From contig NBIV01000042.1 of assembly GCA_003194525.1 (NCBI GenBank), positions 186,001 through 250,000 on the forward strand: a stretch of 64,000 bases of DNA. The letters are read 5' to 3'. The notes under the pieces were generated by a model. The model searched no databases. It was not told the origin of the DNA and worked only from the letters and a program-made list of their open reading frames with translations. Source of the DNA: Gracilariopsis chorda (lineage: Eukaryota > Rhodophyta > Florideophyceae > Gracilariales > Gracilariaceae). Shown piece after piece: positions 45,601 to 57,294 of this stretch (positions are counted from its first letter, which is position 1; every line of letters begins with the position of its first letter). The translations under genes were made by a program, and so were the position numbers.

Positions 45601-47241
45601 TACGTTGTGGAGCATTTACCCGGAGAAAGAAAAGTTTGGGCAGATATGTTCACCCGGTGGGCTGTGAGACCCAGTTTTGCAGTACGCGCTGTATACGTTC
45701 CACGCGCCATGGCCTTGATGTACGCACCCATCAATCCAGGAGTAGACTCAAATTTTGACTGGCCAACTTTGAAGGACATTCGGCAGGCACAGGAACGCTC
45801 CGCTGAGTCACTGCCAACTGAGTTCACGACTACCAATGAAGGAGTTCAGAACTGTAATGGTGCCTTTTGGATCCCGAGTGATGAAGATCTACTCAAGTTG
45901 CGAATAATCATTGCAGCGCACACTGGTCATGGCGGTCATAGAGCTTTCAATGTAACTGCCACCGCAGTTAAGGCTCATTTTTACTGGAAGGGTATGGACC
46001 ATAACGTGAAGACGTTTTTTGAATCTTGCCTTCATTGCCTTTGCACACAGTCTGGTAAGATTATTCCACGTCCCCTGGGCCACGCCCTGCATGCAAATGA
46101 ACCAAATGAACTCCTGCATTTTGATTTCTGCTACATGTCTCCCGGTGAAGATGAGTTCCTGTACGTTTTAGTATTTAAGGACGATCACAGCAGATACGTA
46201 TGGCTCACACCAGCTACCAAGACCACTGCGGAAGTCGTCGCAAACGCAACGATCCAATGGTTTGCCGCTTTTGGCGTGATACAAAAGTGGGTATCTGATA
46301 GAGGTTCACATTTCAAGAACAAAGTTATCAGATTTTTGCAAGAGAAGACAAAGTCATCTCATCACTTTACACTCGCTTACTGTCCTTGGTCGAATGGAAC
46401 GGTGGAAGTTGTGTGTCGAGAGCTGCTGAGGACATGTCGTGCGCTGCTTTCGGAATACCAACTTCCCCACAGCTGCTGGCACAGCGTTTTGCCGGTTGTT
46501 CAGTCCGTACTCAACAATTCGTCGCTGCATCGTCTTCGGAACCGATGCCCTTTGACAGTCTTCACTGGTCACAAACAAGACTCTCCTATGACTGCAATCA
46601 CGCGCAGGATAGGTAAGAAGACAAAAGTTCTCAACATTGATGACGTACGACGACTGCAGCTGAGACAAATTGAAGATATGCAGTGCGCATTGAACAACAT
46701 GCATAAGGATGTCGCAGTTCGATCTGGCAAGAAACGTAGACAAGCAGTCGACCATCACAATCGAAAGACTAATATCCGTCCTATTAATTTTACCGAAGGG
46801 GACTTTGTTTTGCGCGGGGTTCAACAACGCGATCACACTCGTAAGCCGTCTCTAAAGTGGCTTGGCCCATATTGCGTCACAAAATGCCGGTCTGGATACA
46901 CCTTTTTCATCAAGTCTCTCGTGGATGGATCGACAATGGAGGTTCATGGTCATCGTCTGAAGTTCTTTCGTAATAAGGATTTTGAAGTCACAGAAGAACT
47001 ACTGGGCCATCTTGCGTATCAACAAGGCGAACTGCTTGTAATAGATCGCTTACTTGATCTAAGAAGGCAGAAAGGAACTACGGAAGTATTGGTAAAGTGG
47101 CGTGGTTTTACCGTCGACGGGACTGATTGGATTTCTGTTGAGTCTCTGCAACAGGACGTTTCAGCTATGGTACAAGAGTACCTGACGGAAGTATCTACAG
47201 CGGAAACTCCACGACAACGCGCTATCGCTGACCATCTCTGA
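42640..47241 (+). pseudogene. Gypsy-N gag-pol, one in-frame TAA
   Basis: 1,534 codons from ATG 42640, interrupted only by TAA 44326-44328 just before RT. Gag: QPALIEFETAFAAYRAKVED, knuckle-like CLNEDCDGVHRLKDC (CX4CX3HX4C). Protease: LGDSGADFSAID. After the stop, counted from ATG 44371: RT with FTVDLRGPNAR and WIDD (134-137), RNase H FTDASETHWAA (D299), integrase zinc region HTGHGGHRA...CLHCLC, catalytic D585 (LHFDFCY), D643 (WVSDRGSHF), E679 (NGTVEVV), 35 residues between the last two, and a chromodomain-like end VLVKWRGFTVDGTDWI. The integrase wording is typical of oomycete-type gypsy. Everything but the stop looks functional. Whether the stop is a lesion or is read through cannot be told here; gypsy-M has leucine at the aligned position, so TTA to TAA is the simple explanation. 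Confidence 0.93.
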
Positions 47242-47281
47242 GTAATCAAGTGTGGTTGTCACCTACTTAATTACAGGGCGT

Positions 47282-47689
47282 TGTTGTATAATACAGCCAG
47301 CGATTACGCGTCTGTCGCAGAAATAGGCTTGCAAATGTGCCACGTCTACTGTCTTCTGCGCAAATGCGTTCAGCATTGCGATAGAGCATACCATACTTAA
47401 TTGTATGGGTTGCGCGATGATAGCAATATCTAGTATCTTCAATAGCCCACGTCAGGCTGCGCAAGCTATCGTTTGGTCGAGTCAGTGTCAACTGACTCGG
47501 CGGGTGCTTATAAAGGCCATACGACTTCTAGGATGGCCACTCAGGAGAGGGGGCAACTCCCGTTGAGTGTACCCACTGTTGTTCCCCCAAGCTCGTCACT
47601 ACAGCATTCGCAGCCTTTTCGTGGCATCGTTCACCGTATTGTCTGCCGTTTTCGTTCTTTTCAGAACCGTACTCCAGTACTTAACAACA
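47282..47689 (+). repeat. Gypsy-N 3' LTR (408 bp)
   Basis: Same length and ends as the 5' LTR, five substitutions (about 1.2 percent). The purine tract before it is weak (TTACAGGGCGT). Confidence 0.95.
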
Positions 47690-47694
47690 ACATT

Positions 47695-48363
47695 GCCGTC
47701 TGTTTATTACGTGACCACGCAGATCTGTGGTACGCTCGTGCAACTCGCGACGGCATTTCGTTCCTGAACCTCTCAGTTCTGCAAGAGGGTATGCTAGCCG
47801 AATTTATGCCTGCAAACGAACGTGCAATGGCTCGTGTTGCTTTGATCCAACTACGACTGAATGGTTCCATAGAGAGACATATCGCGAGCTTTAGAGAACT
47901 GGTCGACATCTGTCACACCCCTGTGTCTGAGGCTTTTACGTTTATGCAGCTCTTGCTACCTCTGGTTTTCCGTAAGAAGTTATCCAAACGCTTTCCGGAC
48001 GGTAATCCTATATCGATGTCTGAGGTTTACAACTATGTCCGGACGATCTATATCTCGGAGAAGTGGAACAATGCGAGCTCTTTCCAACCCATTCAATCCA
48101 AAAGTTCTCACAAGAACAAGGAACCGTGGCAGAAAAACGCAAGTTCAAAGCATCCAGATCCGAGTCTGATCGGTAAGGATCCCGATGCTGTTTCTTGGGG
48201 ACCCGCCGACGTACGAAACGCTGTCGAGAATGGTGTGTATCGCGCCAACGATCGCTGCATGAAATGTGGCAAGAAGCCTTGGAGCGACCCTCGTCACCCT
48301 TGCGGCAACATTGCAGCTGATGCCGCAGCCCAGCGCTCACCGAATCACAGGGCAAGAAACTAG
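47695..48363 (+). pseudogene. Chromovirus-P gag, 3' part
   Basis: Resumes after gypsy-N with AVCLLRDHADLWYARATRDG, then a retrotransposon gag region (MARVALIQLRLNGSIERHI, LVFRKKLSKRFPDGN) and a cysteine cluster CMKCGKKPWSDPRHPC in place of a classical CCHC knuckle. Stops with TAG at 48361-48363. The junction is exact: the codon frame of the 5' part is restored if gypsy-N and one ACATT copy are ignored. Confidence 0.85.
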
Positions 48364-48446
48364 GAACTTCGCACACAAGTGCAAATCCAAGCAGTTAGAC
48401 GGCTCCACCGAAGCTCTCAGCCATCGACACTGCTCCGAAGGGCGAA

Positions 48447-49313
48447 ATGATCTACGAAGGTGCCTTAAATGGCCATAAGGTTGCCTTCCACCTCGATCCT
48501 GGAGCCTCCCACGCTTTCATGTCACTGAACTCGGCTCGTCTCTGCCAGCTTTCTCTCCACGCTTCCGCATTCCCCTTTACTGAACTTGGCAACAATTCAA
48601 CAGTTCCTATCTTCTTCGAGACACAAACGCACATCTCCCTCGGCGACTTGTCTATTCCAGTCTCGGTTTACGTTATCGAGATGAATGACAAGGATAACGG
48701 TCTACCATTGGTAACTGTAGGTCTAGAATGGCTTCGTTCTGCTCGCCCGCACGTCGACTGGAAGACCTACAACCTTACCGTACAGCGCGCAAACGGTTCA
48801 AGGTTCAATGTTCTTCCTCGGCAACTGATGCCCTCCCAGGCCCGCGTGAAGAAGCCAACTATCCCAACTGTTTCCTACAAACGCCTTCGTCGAATGGCAA
48901 AGAAGAAGGGATGCGAACTATATGCTTTGCGCTTACGCCCGTCTTCTTCCGTTGACTGCCACCCTGAATTGGCCTTCATAGTCGACGAGTTCCGAGACGT
49001 CTTTAAAGAGGAACTACCGTATGATCTCCCTCCTCAGCGGGAACAGGACTTCGAGATCAACCTGAAACACGACCAGCCACCTCCCGTACAGCCGGTCATT
49101 CGGCTCTCAAACGAAGAGCTCAATCTTCTCCGCAACACATTCGAAGAGCTCCTCAGCAAAGGACTCATCCGCCCATCTTCTTCTCCATTTGTTGCACCAG
49201 TTTTCTTCGTGAAGAAGAAGTCGGGACAGCTACGCATGGTCTGTGACTATAGAGGTCTCAACCGAATCACCATTCCGGACGCCACGCCTCTCCCCTCATT
49301 GACGAAGCACTAG
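48447..49313 (+). pseudogene. Chromovirus-P protease and start of RT
   Basis: ATG 48447. Aspartic protease with active site FHLDPGASHAFMSL, where the usual D-S/T-G is D-P-G, followed by GLPLVTVGLEWLRSARPHVDW. The RT N-terminus contains PFVAPVFFVKKKSGQLRMVC and RGLNRITIPDATPLP. Compared with chromovirus-M, one base is missing or extra near 49290 (CCTCTCCCCTCATTG), after which the true frame runs on into the next entry. The frame is offset from gag. Confidence 0.85.
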
Positions 49314-51847
49314 ACCAGGTTGCCGGAGCGAATATATTTACCCAGATAGACCTCGTGGGGGCCTATCATCAGATGCGAATTAAGGAAGAGGACTGCTACA
49401 AAACTGCCATTCGCACTCGCTTCGGCTCTTTTGAATGGCGAGTGCTCTGCTTTGGGCTTTGCAACGCCCCGGCCGCCTTCTCTCGCCTAATCGCCTCCGT
49501 TCTGAAACACCTCAATGGTCGCTGCCTCGTCCTGTATCTCGACGATATTTTGGTGTACAGCAGAACAATAGAAGAGCACAAAGATAACCTCCGAGAGGTT
49601 TTTGCCGCTCTAAAGAAACACCAACTATACGCTAAGCTCAGCAAGTGTGCGTTTGGTGTAACAGAAGTGGATTTATTGGGCTTTCATGTTTCGGACAAGG
49701 TTTCTACTCAGGAACGTCTAATTACATCTATCCGAGAATGGCCTACACCTACCATACTCCGCCATGTTCAGCAGTTTGTTGGCCTCGCTAACTTCTATCG
49801 TCGTTTCGTAAAAGGCTATGCTTCTAAACTACAGTCTATGACCGATGTCATCCGCAAACACGCGTTCGAGTGGTCTACAGAGCAAGACCGAGCTTTCGCC
49901 GAGATCAAAACCGTGTTGACCACTGCACCCGTTTTGGCTCACGCCGATCCGGATAAGCGCTTTGTTCTCGCCACGGATGCATCTAAGTACGCTGTTGGAG
50001 CAACGCTTTCTCAAGACGGACACCCAATCGCATTCATGTCGCACCGCTTGTCGGCAACAGAATCGAACTGGGATACCGGCGATCAGGAATTGCTGGCTGT
50101 GATGATTGCTTTACGAACTTGGGGCCCCTATCTTCGCGGAAGATATTTTACTCTTCTCACTGATCACGACCCAATCAGGTTCCTTCAGTCAAAGAGTAAG
50201 TTGACCGGGAGGCAGTGTCGTTGGCTCGACGAAATCCAAGAATACAGCTTCGACGTCAGGCATATTGCCGGAAAGAAGAACGTTGTACCTGACGCACTCA
50301 GCCGCAGACCCGACCACACTCCCCTGCAGCTCCACTCGCTTTCCGCATGCATGCCGGGGTTGCACGATCGCATTCGTGCGACCTACGCCGCGGATACCTT
50401 GGCCACTGAATTGCTTTCGCATCTCAGAGACAGTTCGCAGTCCACTCCCGCCCGTCTACTCCACTCAATAACGAACTTCAAGCTCATCGATGATCTCTTG
50501 TACTGGGAGGAGACCTCCTCTTTGAGGTTGTACATCCCTACACCAAACTTGCGATCTGAGTTAATGGATTACTTTCACGGAGTGGGACACCTGGGTGCTG
50601 ATAAGACCTACTGCTCGGCTGTGCGAAGCGTCTACTGGCCGCAGATGTATGGAGATATACTTCGCTTTGTGCGCAATTGTCGCCATTGTCAGTCTAACAA
50701 GTCGTCCATGACTTGCCCGAAGGGCTTACTGATGCCCCTACCGAACCCGAATCGTTTTTGGGAGATAGTCACATTCGACTTTCTGACTGAACTTCCCTGT
50801 TCGGACTCCGGACACGATGCCATCCTCGTCTTCGTCGAGAAGCTTTCTAAGTATACTATTTTCGTTCCAACCACGAAGGATGCAACGGCGAAGGACACTA
50901 TGGCTTTGTTCGAAGCACATCTTTTTTCGAAGTACGGTGTACCTCACACTCTCGTTTCTGATCGCGATCCCAAGGTCAGGTCTCGATTTTGGCGATCTCT
51001 TATGCAACTTCTCAATGTGAGGTGCAATATTTCTTCTGCTTTCCACCCGCAGACGGACGGACAATCGGAAAACATGATTCGTACCCTCTCTTCCATGCTC
51101 CGTACCTCCATTCAATCTTCGCCGTCCGACTGGAACCGCCTTTTGCCAACTCTGGAATTCAAATACAACGCTTCTCGCCATGGCAGCACACGACGAGCGC
51201 CATTCGAAGTCATTCTAGGGTACGTCCCCCATACCTCGGTCACAAGGTCTCTTCAGCACTGCACAGAACTCTCCGAAGAAGCTCTCAACTACATTGATCG
51301 TCGCAAGGCATTCGTTGCAATGGCCAGAGATAATTTGGCTAGCGCAGTGTCGAAGCAAAAGTTTTACGCTGACAGGACTCGTGCAGACGTCTCGTTTGTA
51401 GTTGGAAACTTGGTTCTCCTCCGTGCAGATAATCTTTCTCTTACACGACGCTCAAGTCTCCCGAAGAAGTGGCAACCACGTTTCATTGGCCCATTCCGCA
51501 TTCGCGAAGTCTTTTCGCTAGTTACCTACCGCATTGAACTACCTGCCACCATGCGCCGAGCTAATGATGTTTTTCATGTTTCGAGACTGAAGCTATTTCA
51601 CACTAACCAGCAGGGCCCGCTGGATATTGTCATTAGCAACGATGGAACGGTTGAACAAGAAGCTTGCGCCATATTGGATAAGAAAACGTTTAATCGCAAA
51701 GTTTTTTACCTGGTCCACCTTGTTGGAGAAGCTCGCGAAGACGCGGTTTGGCTTCCTCGAACTTCGCTTTCGAATTGCAAGGAACTGTTGGCATCTTTTC
51801 AAAACTCTAAGACTTCGCTGGGACAGCTTCAGCCCAAAACGGGGTGA
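49314..51847 (+). CDS. Chromovirus-P RT, RNase H, integrase, chromodomain
   Basis: Intact open frame (an in-frame GTG at 49355; real translation would enter from upstream). Positions below are counted from 49355. RT: IDLVGAYHQMRIKEED just before and after it, catalytic YLDD at 61-64. RNase H: LATDASKYAVGATLSQ (D208), DQELLAV, LTDHDPIRF. Integrase: zinc region GVGHLGADKTY...CRHCQ, catalytic D475 (VTFDFL), D536 (VSDRDPK) and E572 (DGQSENM), the last two 35 residues apart. C-terminus: LVLLRADNLSL and a chromodomain-like ACAILDKKTFNRKVFYLVHL with AREDAVWLPR. Chromodomains steer integration to particular chromatin. All catalytic residues present. Ends TGA at the polypurine tract. Confidence 0.93.
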
Positions 51848-51848
51848 T

Positions 51849-52085
51849 TGTAACACAGAAGACAGCCTACAAGCCAAGTCACGCCTGAACACCGTGATCG
51901 GCTTGTAGCTGTCATGTTCACAGACAGTAGCTAGCTTGTAGCTGTCATGGTCACAGACAGTAGCTAGCTTGTAGCGTAGTCATAGAAGTCTCCAGACTGC
52001 TACAAGACCGATATAAAATGAGCGTCAGCTGACCTTCCCCTTCATTTGGAGGAGGCCAGACCTTATTCACCATCACTTTATTACA
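51849..52085 (+). repeat. Chromovirus-P 3' LTR (237 bp, two 33-bp units)
   Basis: TGTAACACAGAAG...TTTATTACA, directly followed by target duplication CTGAT. One 33-bp unit fewer than the 5' LTR. Confidence 0.93.
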
Positions 52086-52090
52086 CTGAT

Positions 52091-52312
52091 CAAGATTATT
52101 GAGGGGATTGCTTTGTAAGTTTGTGGAGTTTATCTGCTTTGGAGAACTCCACCAACTTTACGTTTTAATAGAAAACTGCAAAGGAGCTTGAAGTCACGAT
52201 CAATCCAAGACGTCTGACTTCTAACGGCTAGAAAGGCCGTTACAGGCAGAGTGAGTAGCCTATAGTTCTACAAACCTAAATCTATTGTCTTCAACTACCT
52301 TGTACTGTTACA
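52091..52312 (-). repeat. Chromovirus-M 3' LTR, main part
   Basis: Continues from 41281 after the chromovirus-P insertion and ends with GTTACA at 52312 (minus-strand start TGTAAC). Contains the hairpin TAACGGC...GCCGTTA. Aligns end to end with 57056-57289. Confidence 0.85.
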
Positions 52313-52359
52313 ATCGCCCCCTTTTTGGCTGACGCTTTCCCAGCGAAGTCTAAGTGGCG

Positions 52360-55300
52360 TTAAAAGATGCTGGTAGTTCTTTGCAAATTCGATAGTGCAG
52401 TTCGAGGGAGCCAAATGGCGTCTTCGCGGGACTCACAGACGAACTGAACCAGGTATAGTACCTTGCGTTTGTACCTTTCTTTATTCAGTAGCGCTCTCAC
52501 GTCCTTTTCAATCGTTCCATCGTTATTACTAGCAATTATCAACAGACGCTTCCGGTCATTATGAAACGGTTTGAGTTTTAAAACATGATAGTCGTCCTGA
52601 GTGCGGCGCATGGCAGGTGGCAGTTCAATACGGTAAGTAACTGGTGACCAAACCTTGCGAATGCAAAAAGGACCAATAAAGCGGGGTTGCCATTTTTTGG
52701 GTAACGTGGACCGGCGGGTAAGAGAAAGATTATCCGCACGAAGAAGGATAAGGTTACGAACGTGAAAAGAAATATCGACACGGGTCCGGTCTGCATAGAA
52801 CTTCTGTCTTGACACTGCAGTTGCCATGTTCTCCCGGGCTGGTGCGACGAAGGCCTTGCGACGATCAATGTAGTTGACAGGTTCTTCGGAGAGTTCCTTG
52901 CAGTGCTGAAGAGATCTTGTGACTGGCGTGTGTTGGATGTAGCCTAGACCCACTTTAAACGTAGCGAGTTTTTTGCTGCCGTGGCGCGATGCATTGTACT
53001 CGAACTCAAGAGTGGTCAAAAGGCGGTGCCAATGAGAAGGTGAAGATTGAGTAGAGGGCGGAGCATAGAAGAGAGCGTACGGATCATGTTTTAATGCTGC
53101 CCGTCGGTCGGGGGGTCGGCGGAAGAGATAGTGCATCCCACGTTGAGGAGCTGCATGATTGAACGCCAGAACCGGGACCTATCCTTTTTGTCACGATCGG
53201 AAACGAGAGTGTGATGTACGCCGTACTTGGGAAAAAGGTGTGTATCGAGAAACTTCATGGTATCCTTTTCCGTGGCTTCTTTGTAAGTGGGGACAAAAAG
53301 AGCGTGCTTGGAAAGCTTTTCGACGAAAACGAGTGCGGCATCGTGTCCCACCTCGGAACATGGCAGTTCTACGGTAACGATCTCCCAACATCGGTTTATG
53401 GTAGTAACGGGTTAAGTAAGCCCTTGAGGAGAGACAGGGACGACTTGTTGGACTGACAGCCGCGGCAGTTGTGCAAGAATCAAAGTATATCTCCATACAT
53501 CCGCGGCCAGTAAATGCTTCTTACGGCAGAGCAGTGGTTTTGTCCGCACCCAGGTGTCCGACTCCATGAAAGTATTTCATTACTTCGGATCGCAGTAGTG
53601 TGGAAGGAATGTACAGCCTCATAGAGAATGTTCCATTCCAGTACAGAAGGTCAGTGACGAGCTTGACGTTGGTCATGGAGCGGATGAGACGAGCTGAGAC
53701 AGGTTGCGTACTGTCTCTGAAGTGCGAGAGCAAGTCTGTAACCAAAGGATCAGAAGTGTAAGCCAATTGGACACGATCATGCAGCCTCGGCATGCAGGCG
53801 GAAAGCGAGCGGAGTTGAGGTGGAATGTGGTTGGGTCTGCGGCTGAGCACGTCTGGAACGACTTTCATCTTTCCGGCTATATGCCTGATGTAAAAGCTAT
53901 GTTCTTGGATTTCATGAACGCAGTGGCACTGTCTTCCGGTCAACTTACTCTTCTATTAAAGGAACCTGATTGGGTCGTGACCAGTGTGGAGAGTAAAGTG
54001 TCTTCCGCGAAGAAAGGGGCCCCAAGGTCGTAAGGCCGTCATCACGGCGAGCAACTCCTGATCGGCGGTATCCCAGTTCGATTCTGTCCCCAACAACGGA
54101 TGCGATAAGAATGCGATAGGGTGCCCGTGTTGAGACAGCGTTGCTTCGAAAGCGTATTTTGATGCATCCGTGGCGAAGTCAAAGCGCTTCTCCGGATCGG
54201 CGTGTTCCAAAACGGGGGCTGTGGTTAATGGGTCTTTAATCTCGGTAAATGCGCGATCCTGATCCTTGGACCACTCAAATGTATGTCTGCGGATGACAAC
54301 CATAATAGGCTATAGGATAGAAGCATAGCCCTGACGAAGCGGCCGTAGAAGTTTGCAAGGCCGACAAAGTGCTGAACCTGGCAAAGTGTGGTTGGCATAG
54401 GCCAGTCTCATGTAGATGGTATTAGGCATTTTTGCGTAGAGACACCCTTGTCTGAAACACGAAAGCCTAAGAAGTCCACTTTGGTTACGCTAAACCCGCA
54501 TTCGCTGAGTTTGGCGTATAGTTGAGTTTTTGTAGAGCAGCAAAGACTTCTTTGGAGGTGTTCTTTGTGCTCTTCGATTGATTTGCTGTACACCAGGATA
54601 TTTTCGATGTACAGCCAGAGGCAACGGCCAGTAAGGTGTTGCAAAGCGGTGGAGATTAGGCTGCACAAGGCGGTCGGAGCGTTACAAAACCCGAAACGGA
54701 GCATCCAACATTCGAAAGAACCGAAGCGAGTGCGGATGGCGGTCTTGTGACAGTCCTCTTCCTTGATTCGCATCTGGTGATAGGCCCCAACGAGGTCTAT
54801 CTTGGAAAAAATCTTCGCTCCGGCAGGCTGTTGTAGTGCCTCATCGATGAGATGAAGAGGCGTGGAGTCTGGAATGGTGATTTGATTGAGACCTCTGTAA
54901 CCACAGACCATTCGTAATTGTCCCGACTTTTTCTGCACAAAGAAAACTGGTGCAGCAAATGATGAAGAAGAGAAGCGGATGAGCTCTTTGTTAAGGATCT
55001 CTTCCAGTGTATTGCAGAGGGGATTGAGCTCTTTGTTGGAGAGTCGAATGATCGGCCGTACGGGAGGAGGCTGGTCCTGTTTTAGGGTGATCTCGAAGTC
55101 TGGTTTCCGCTGAAAATGGAAATCATCCGGTACCTCCTCTTTAGAGATGTCTTGTAATTTGTCAACTGAGAAGGCCAGGTCGGGGTGGCAGTCGATGGAA
55201 GAAAACGGGCATAAGCGTAATTGCGTAAATTTCGCATCCCTTCTGTTCTAACATGCGGCGAAGGCCCTTGTAGGAGAGAGGTGGTACGGTTGATCTGTTC

Positions 55301-57015
55301 TTACGAGTCTGAGATGAGACCAGTTGTCGAGGGACGACGTTAAAGCTTGAACCATCTGCGCGCTTAACGGTAAGGTTATATGCCTCCCAGTCGACGTGGG
55401 GACGAGCAGAGCGAAGCCACTCACGACCTACCGTAACCAAAGGTAGACTACTGTCCTCGTCATTCATTTCGATTACGTAGACGGAGATAGGAATGGATTA
55501 TTAGCCAAGAGATATATGGTTTTGCGCTTCGAAGAGAAAAGAGACAGTAGAGTTGTTGCTGAATTCGGTAAAAAACAACGCAGAAGCGGTGAGAGGGAGT
55601 CGACAAAGATGAGCCCAGATGAGTGACATGAAAGCATGTGAGGGTCCAGGATCTAGATGAAAAGCAACCTTGTGGCCATTCAAGGCTCCTTCGCAGATCA
55701 TTTATCTTCTGGGGGCAGTGTCTATGGGGGAAAATTTTGGGAAGACCGCCGACCTTCTTGGCTTTGCACTTGCGCGCGAAGGTTCTAGTTTTTTGCCCTG
55801 CTTTGCGGTAGACGCTGGGCTGCGCTCCCAGTCACTGTTCTGTGACATGGTTAATTCGGATCACTCCAATCTTTCTTTCCACACCTCATACAGCGATTGT
55901 TGGCACGATACACGGCATTCTCGATAGATTTTTGTACATCAGCTGGTCCACATGAAATGGCGTCGAAGTCTTTACCGATTAGACTTGGGTCTGAGATTTT
56001 TGTGCTCGAAATCTTCTTCATAGAATCCTTGGTTTTGTTGGCGCGTTTTGAGTGTTTTGAACTCGACGAGGTTGAGTCCTTCCTTTTTTTGGAGATGTAG
56101 ATAGTGCGAACGAAGTTGTACTATTCAAGTATCGATGAAGGACTGCCATCAGGAAACCTTTCCGATAACTTTTTGCGAAAGAGGATGGGTAACAATAGCT
56201 GCAGAAACTTGAATGCTTCAGAATCCGGTGTCTGACATACATCTACTAATTCTCTGAACCCTTCCATATGGCTCTCTAGAGAAACACTTAAGCGCAGTTG
56301 AATCAGGGCGACACGCATTGCCCGTTCGCTGGACGGTACGAATTCCGATAGCATGGCCTCTTGCAGAGCGGACAGGTTAGAGAATAAATAATGATCGTTA
56401 GTTGCCCGAGCGTATCATAGATCTGCGTGATCGCGTAGCAAACAGACAGCGATGTACACTTCTTGAGCCTCTGAAATGTTTAGACACAAATTGGTCACCT
56501 TTCTGATATCTGAAATAAAGGAGCAGACTCTGACGGAAGTACTTTCAGATTCTTTCCCGTGGAAAGAAGAAAAGTTAGAGGATTTCAAGATGCTTGCAAG
56601 AGACGAGATTTGTCCAAACCTGTGTTGTGCCTGCTCGATAATTGGATTTGCCTCTGACAGGGCGTTGGATGTCGTAGGTGTTGGTGGTGTTGGGTCTGGA
56701 GATGTGGCAGAAGCAACAAGTTGGTTCAAGGATTTCACTTGAGCGGCCAAAGCATCGATTATGGCTTTCTGCTTCTGCATCATGTGGAGAAGAGTGTTAG
56801 AAAGAGTTTTCTGTGGTTCTAGAGACTGGAGGCAGCTGCTGGTTCTGTAGGTGGCAATTCCGAATTTGGCTCACCCGATGATGACGGAGCACCAGGTGGT
56901 TTTTGGTCCATGGCGCCGTTGTCAGGCGAGGGTTAAGATAGCGTTCTGTGCTCTGAGGAGATTTCTGGAGTGGGTCTCGTTTGCGGGAGGCATCATGATC
57001 GTTGTAGGACTGGAA
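52360..57015 (-). pseudogene. Chromovirus-M gag-pol (decayed)
   Basis: Read from right to left. Gag is 56415-56783 (ESTSVRVCSFISDIRKVTNL) and 56121-56354. Protease is 55501-55701 (FHLDPGPSHAFMSL) with its end at 55162-55467. RT is 54408-54938 (DLVGAYHQMRIKEEDC), where the catalytic box has become YIEN. RNase H is 53956-54303 (FATDASKYAFEATLSQ), then the integrase zinc region 53521-53943, integrase core 53091-53351 (LVSDRDKKDRSRFWRS) and C-terminal region 52360-53136 with a chromodomain-like end. Each block has a close counterpart in chromovirus-P. Many frameshifts and stops plus the lost YxDD aspartates make it dead. Confidence 0.88.
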
Positions 57016-57055
57016 GATGTGGACGAGAGAGGGTCGAAAAGCAAATGCTACCAAA

Positions 57056-57289
57056 TGTGACACTGATCACGATTATTAAGGGGATTGGGTTGTAAGGTTG
57101 TGGAGTTTCTCTGCTTTGAAAATCTACACCAACTTTAAGTCTTTATAGCGAACCGCAAACTAGCTTGAAGTCGCAATCAATCCAAGACTTGTGACGTGTA
57201 ACGGCTAGAAAGGCCGTTACATGCATACCAACTAGCTTATAGTGCTACAAACGTAAATATACTGTGATGAACTAGCTTGCAGTGTTACA
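57056..57289 (-). repeat. Chromovirus-M 5' LTR
   Basis: 234 bp, plus-strand TGTGACACTGATCACG to GTGTTACA. The partner LTR is split at 41270-41281/52091-52312 and is clearly diverged from it, so this insertion is old. Confidence 0.87.
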
Positions 57290-57294
57290 CATCG

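Larger units (their letters stand above)
42178..47689 (+). mobile_element. Gypsy-N: innermost Ty3/gypsy element, near intact
   Basis: 5,512 bp with a perfect target duplication ACATT (42173-42177, 47690-47694). LTRs are 408 bp, ends TGTTGT...ACAACA, with five base differences between them. One gag-pol frame is broken by a single stop. Inserted in the gag of chromovirus-P. Confidence 0.95.
41282..52085 (+). mobile_element. Chromovirus-P: plus-strand chromovirus inserted in M's LTR
   Basis: Flanked by a perfect 5-bp target duplication CTGAT (41277-41281 and 52086-52090). LTR ends are TGTAA...TTACA. 5' LTR 41282-41551, 3' LTR 51849-52085, primer site TGGTAGCATCTGC at 41554, polypurine tract AAAACGGGGTGAT before the 3' LTR. 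The gag is interrupted by gypsy-N (42178-47689). Confidence 0.93.
41270..57289 (-). mobile_element. Chromovirus-M: outer minus-strand Ty3/gypsy chromovirus
   Basis: Own sequence is 41270-41281 plus 52091-57289; the rest is inserted chromovirus-P. LTRs are 234 bp each: 3' LTR = 41270-41281 + 52091-52312, 5' LTR = 57056-57289. Flanks CATTG (41265-41269) and CATCG (57290-57294) look like a once-mutated 5-bp target duplication. The primer site next to the 5' LTR reads TTTGGTAGCATTTGC on the minus strand, almost the same as in chromovirus-P, so the two are one family. The polypurine tract AAAAAGGGGGCGAT abuts the 3' LTR. Confidence 0.85.

Noticed and set aside
48361-48446. Programmed frameshift between gag and pol in chromovirus-P
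   Set aside because: No slippery heptamer seen, and chromovirus-M is too decayed here to serve as a control. The frame offset is noted but not interpreted.
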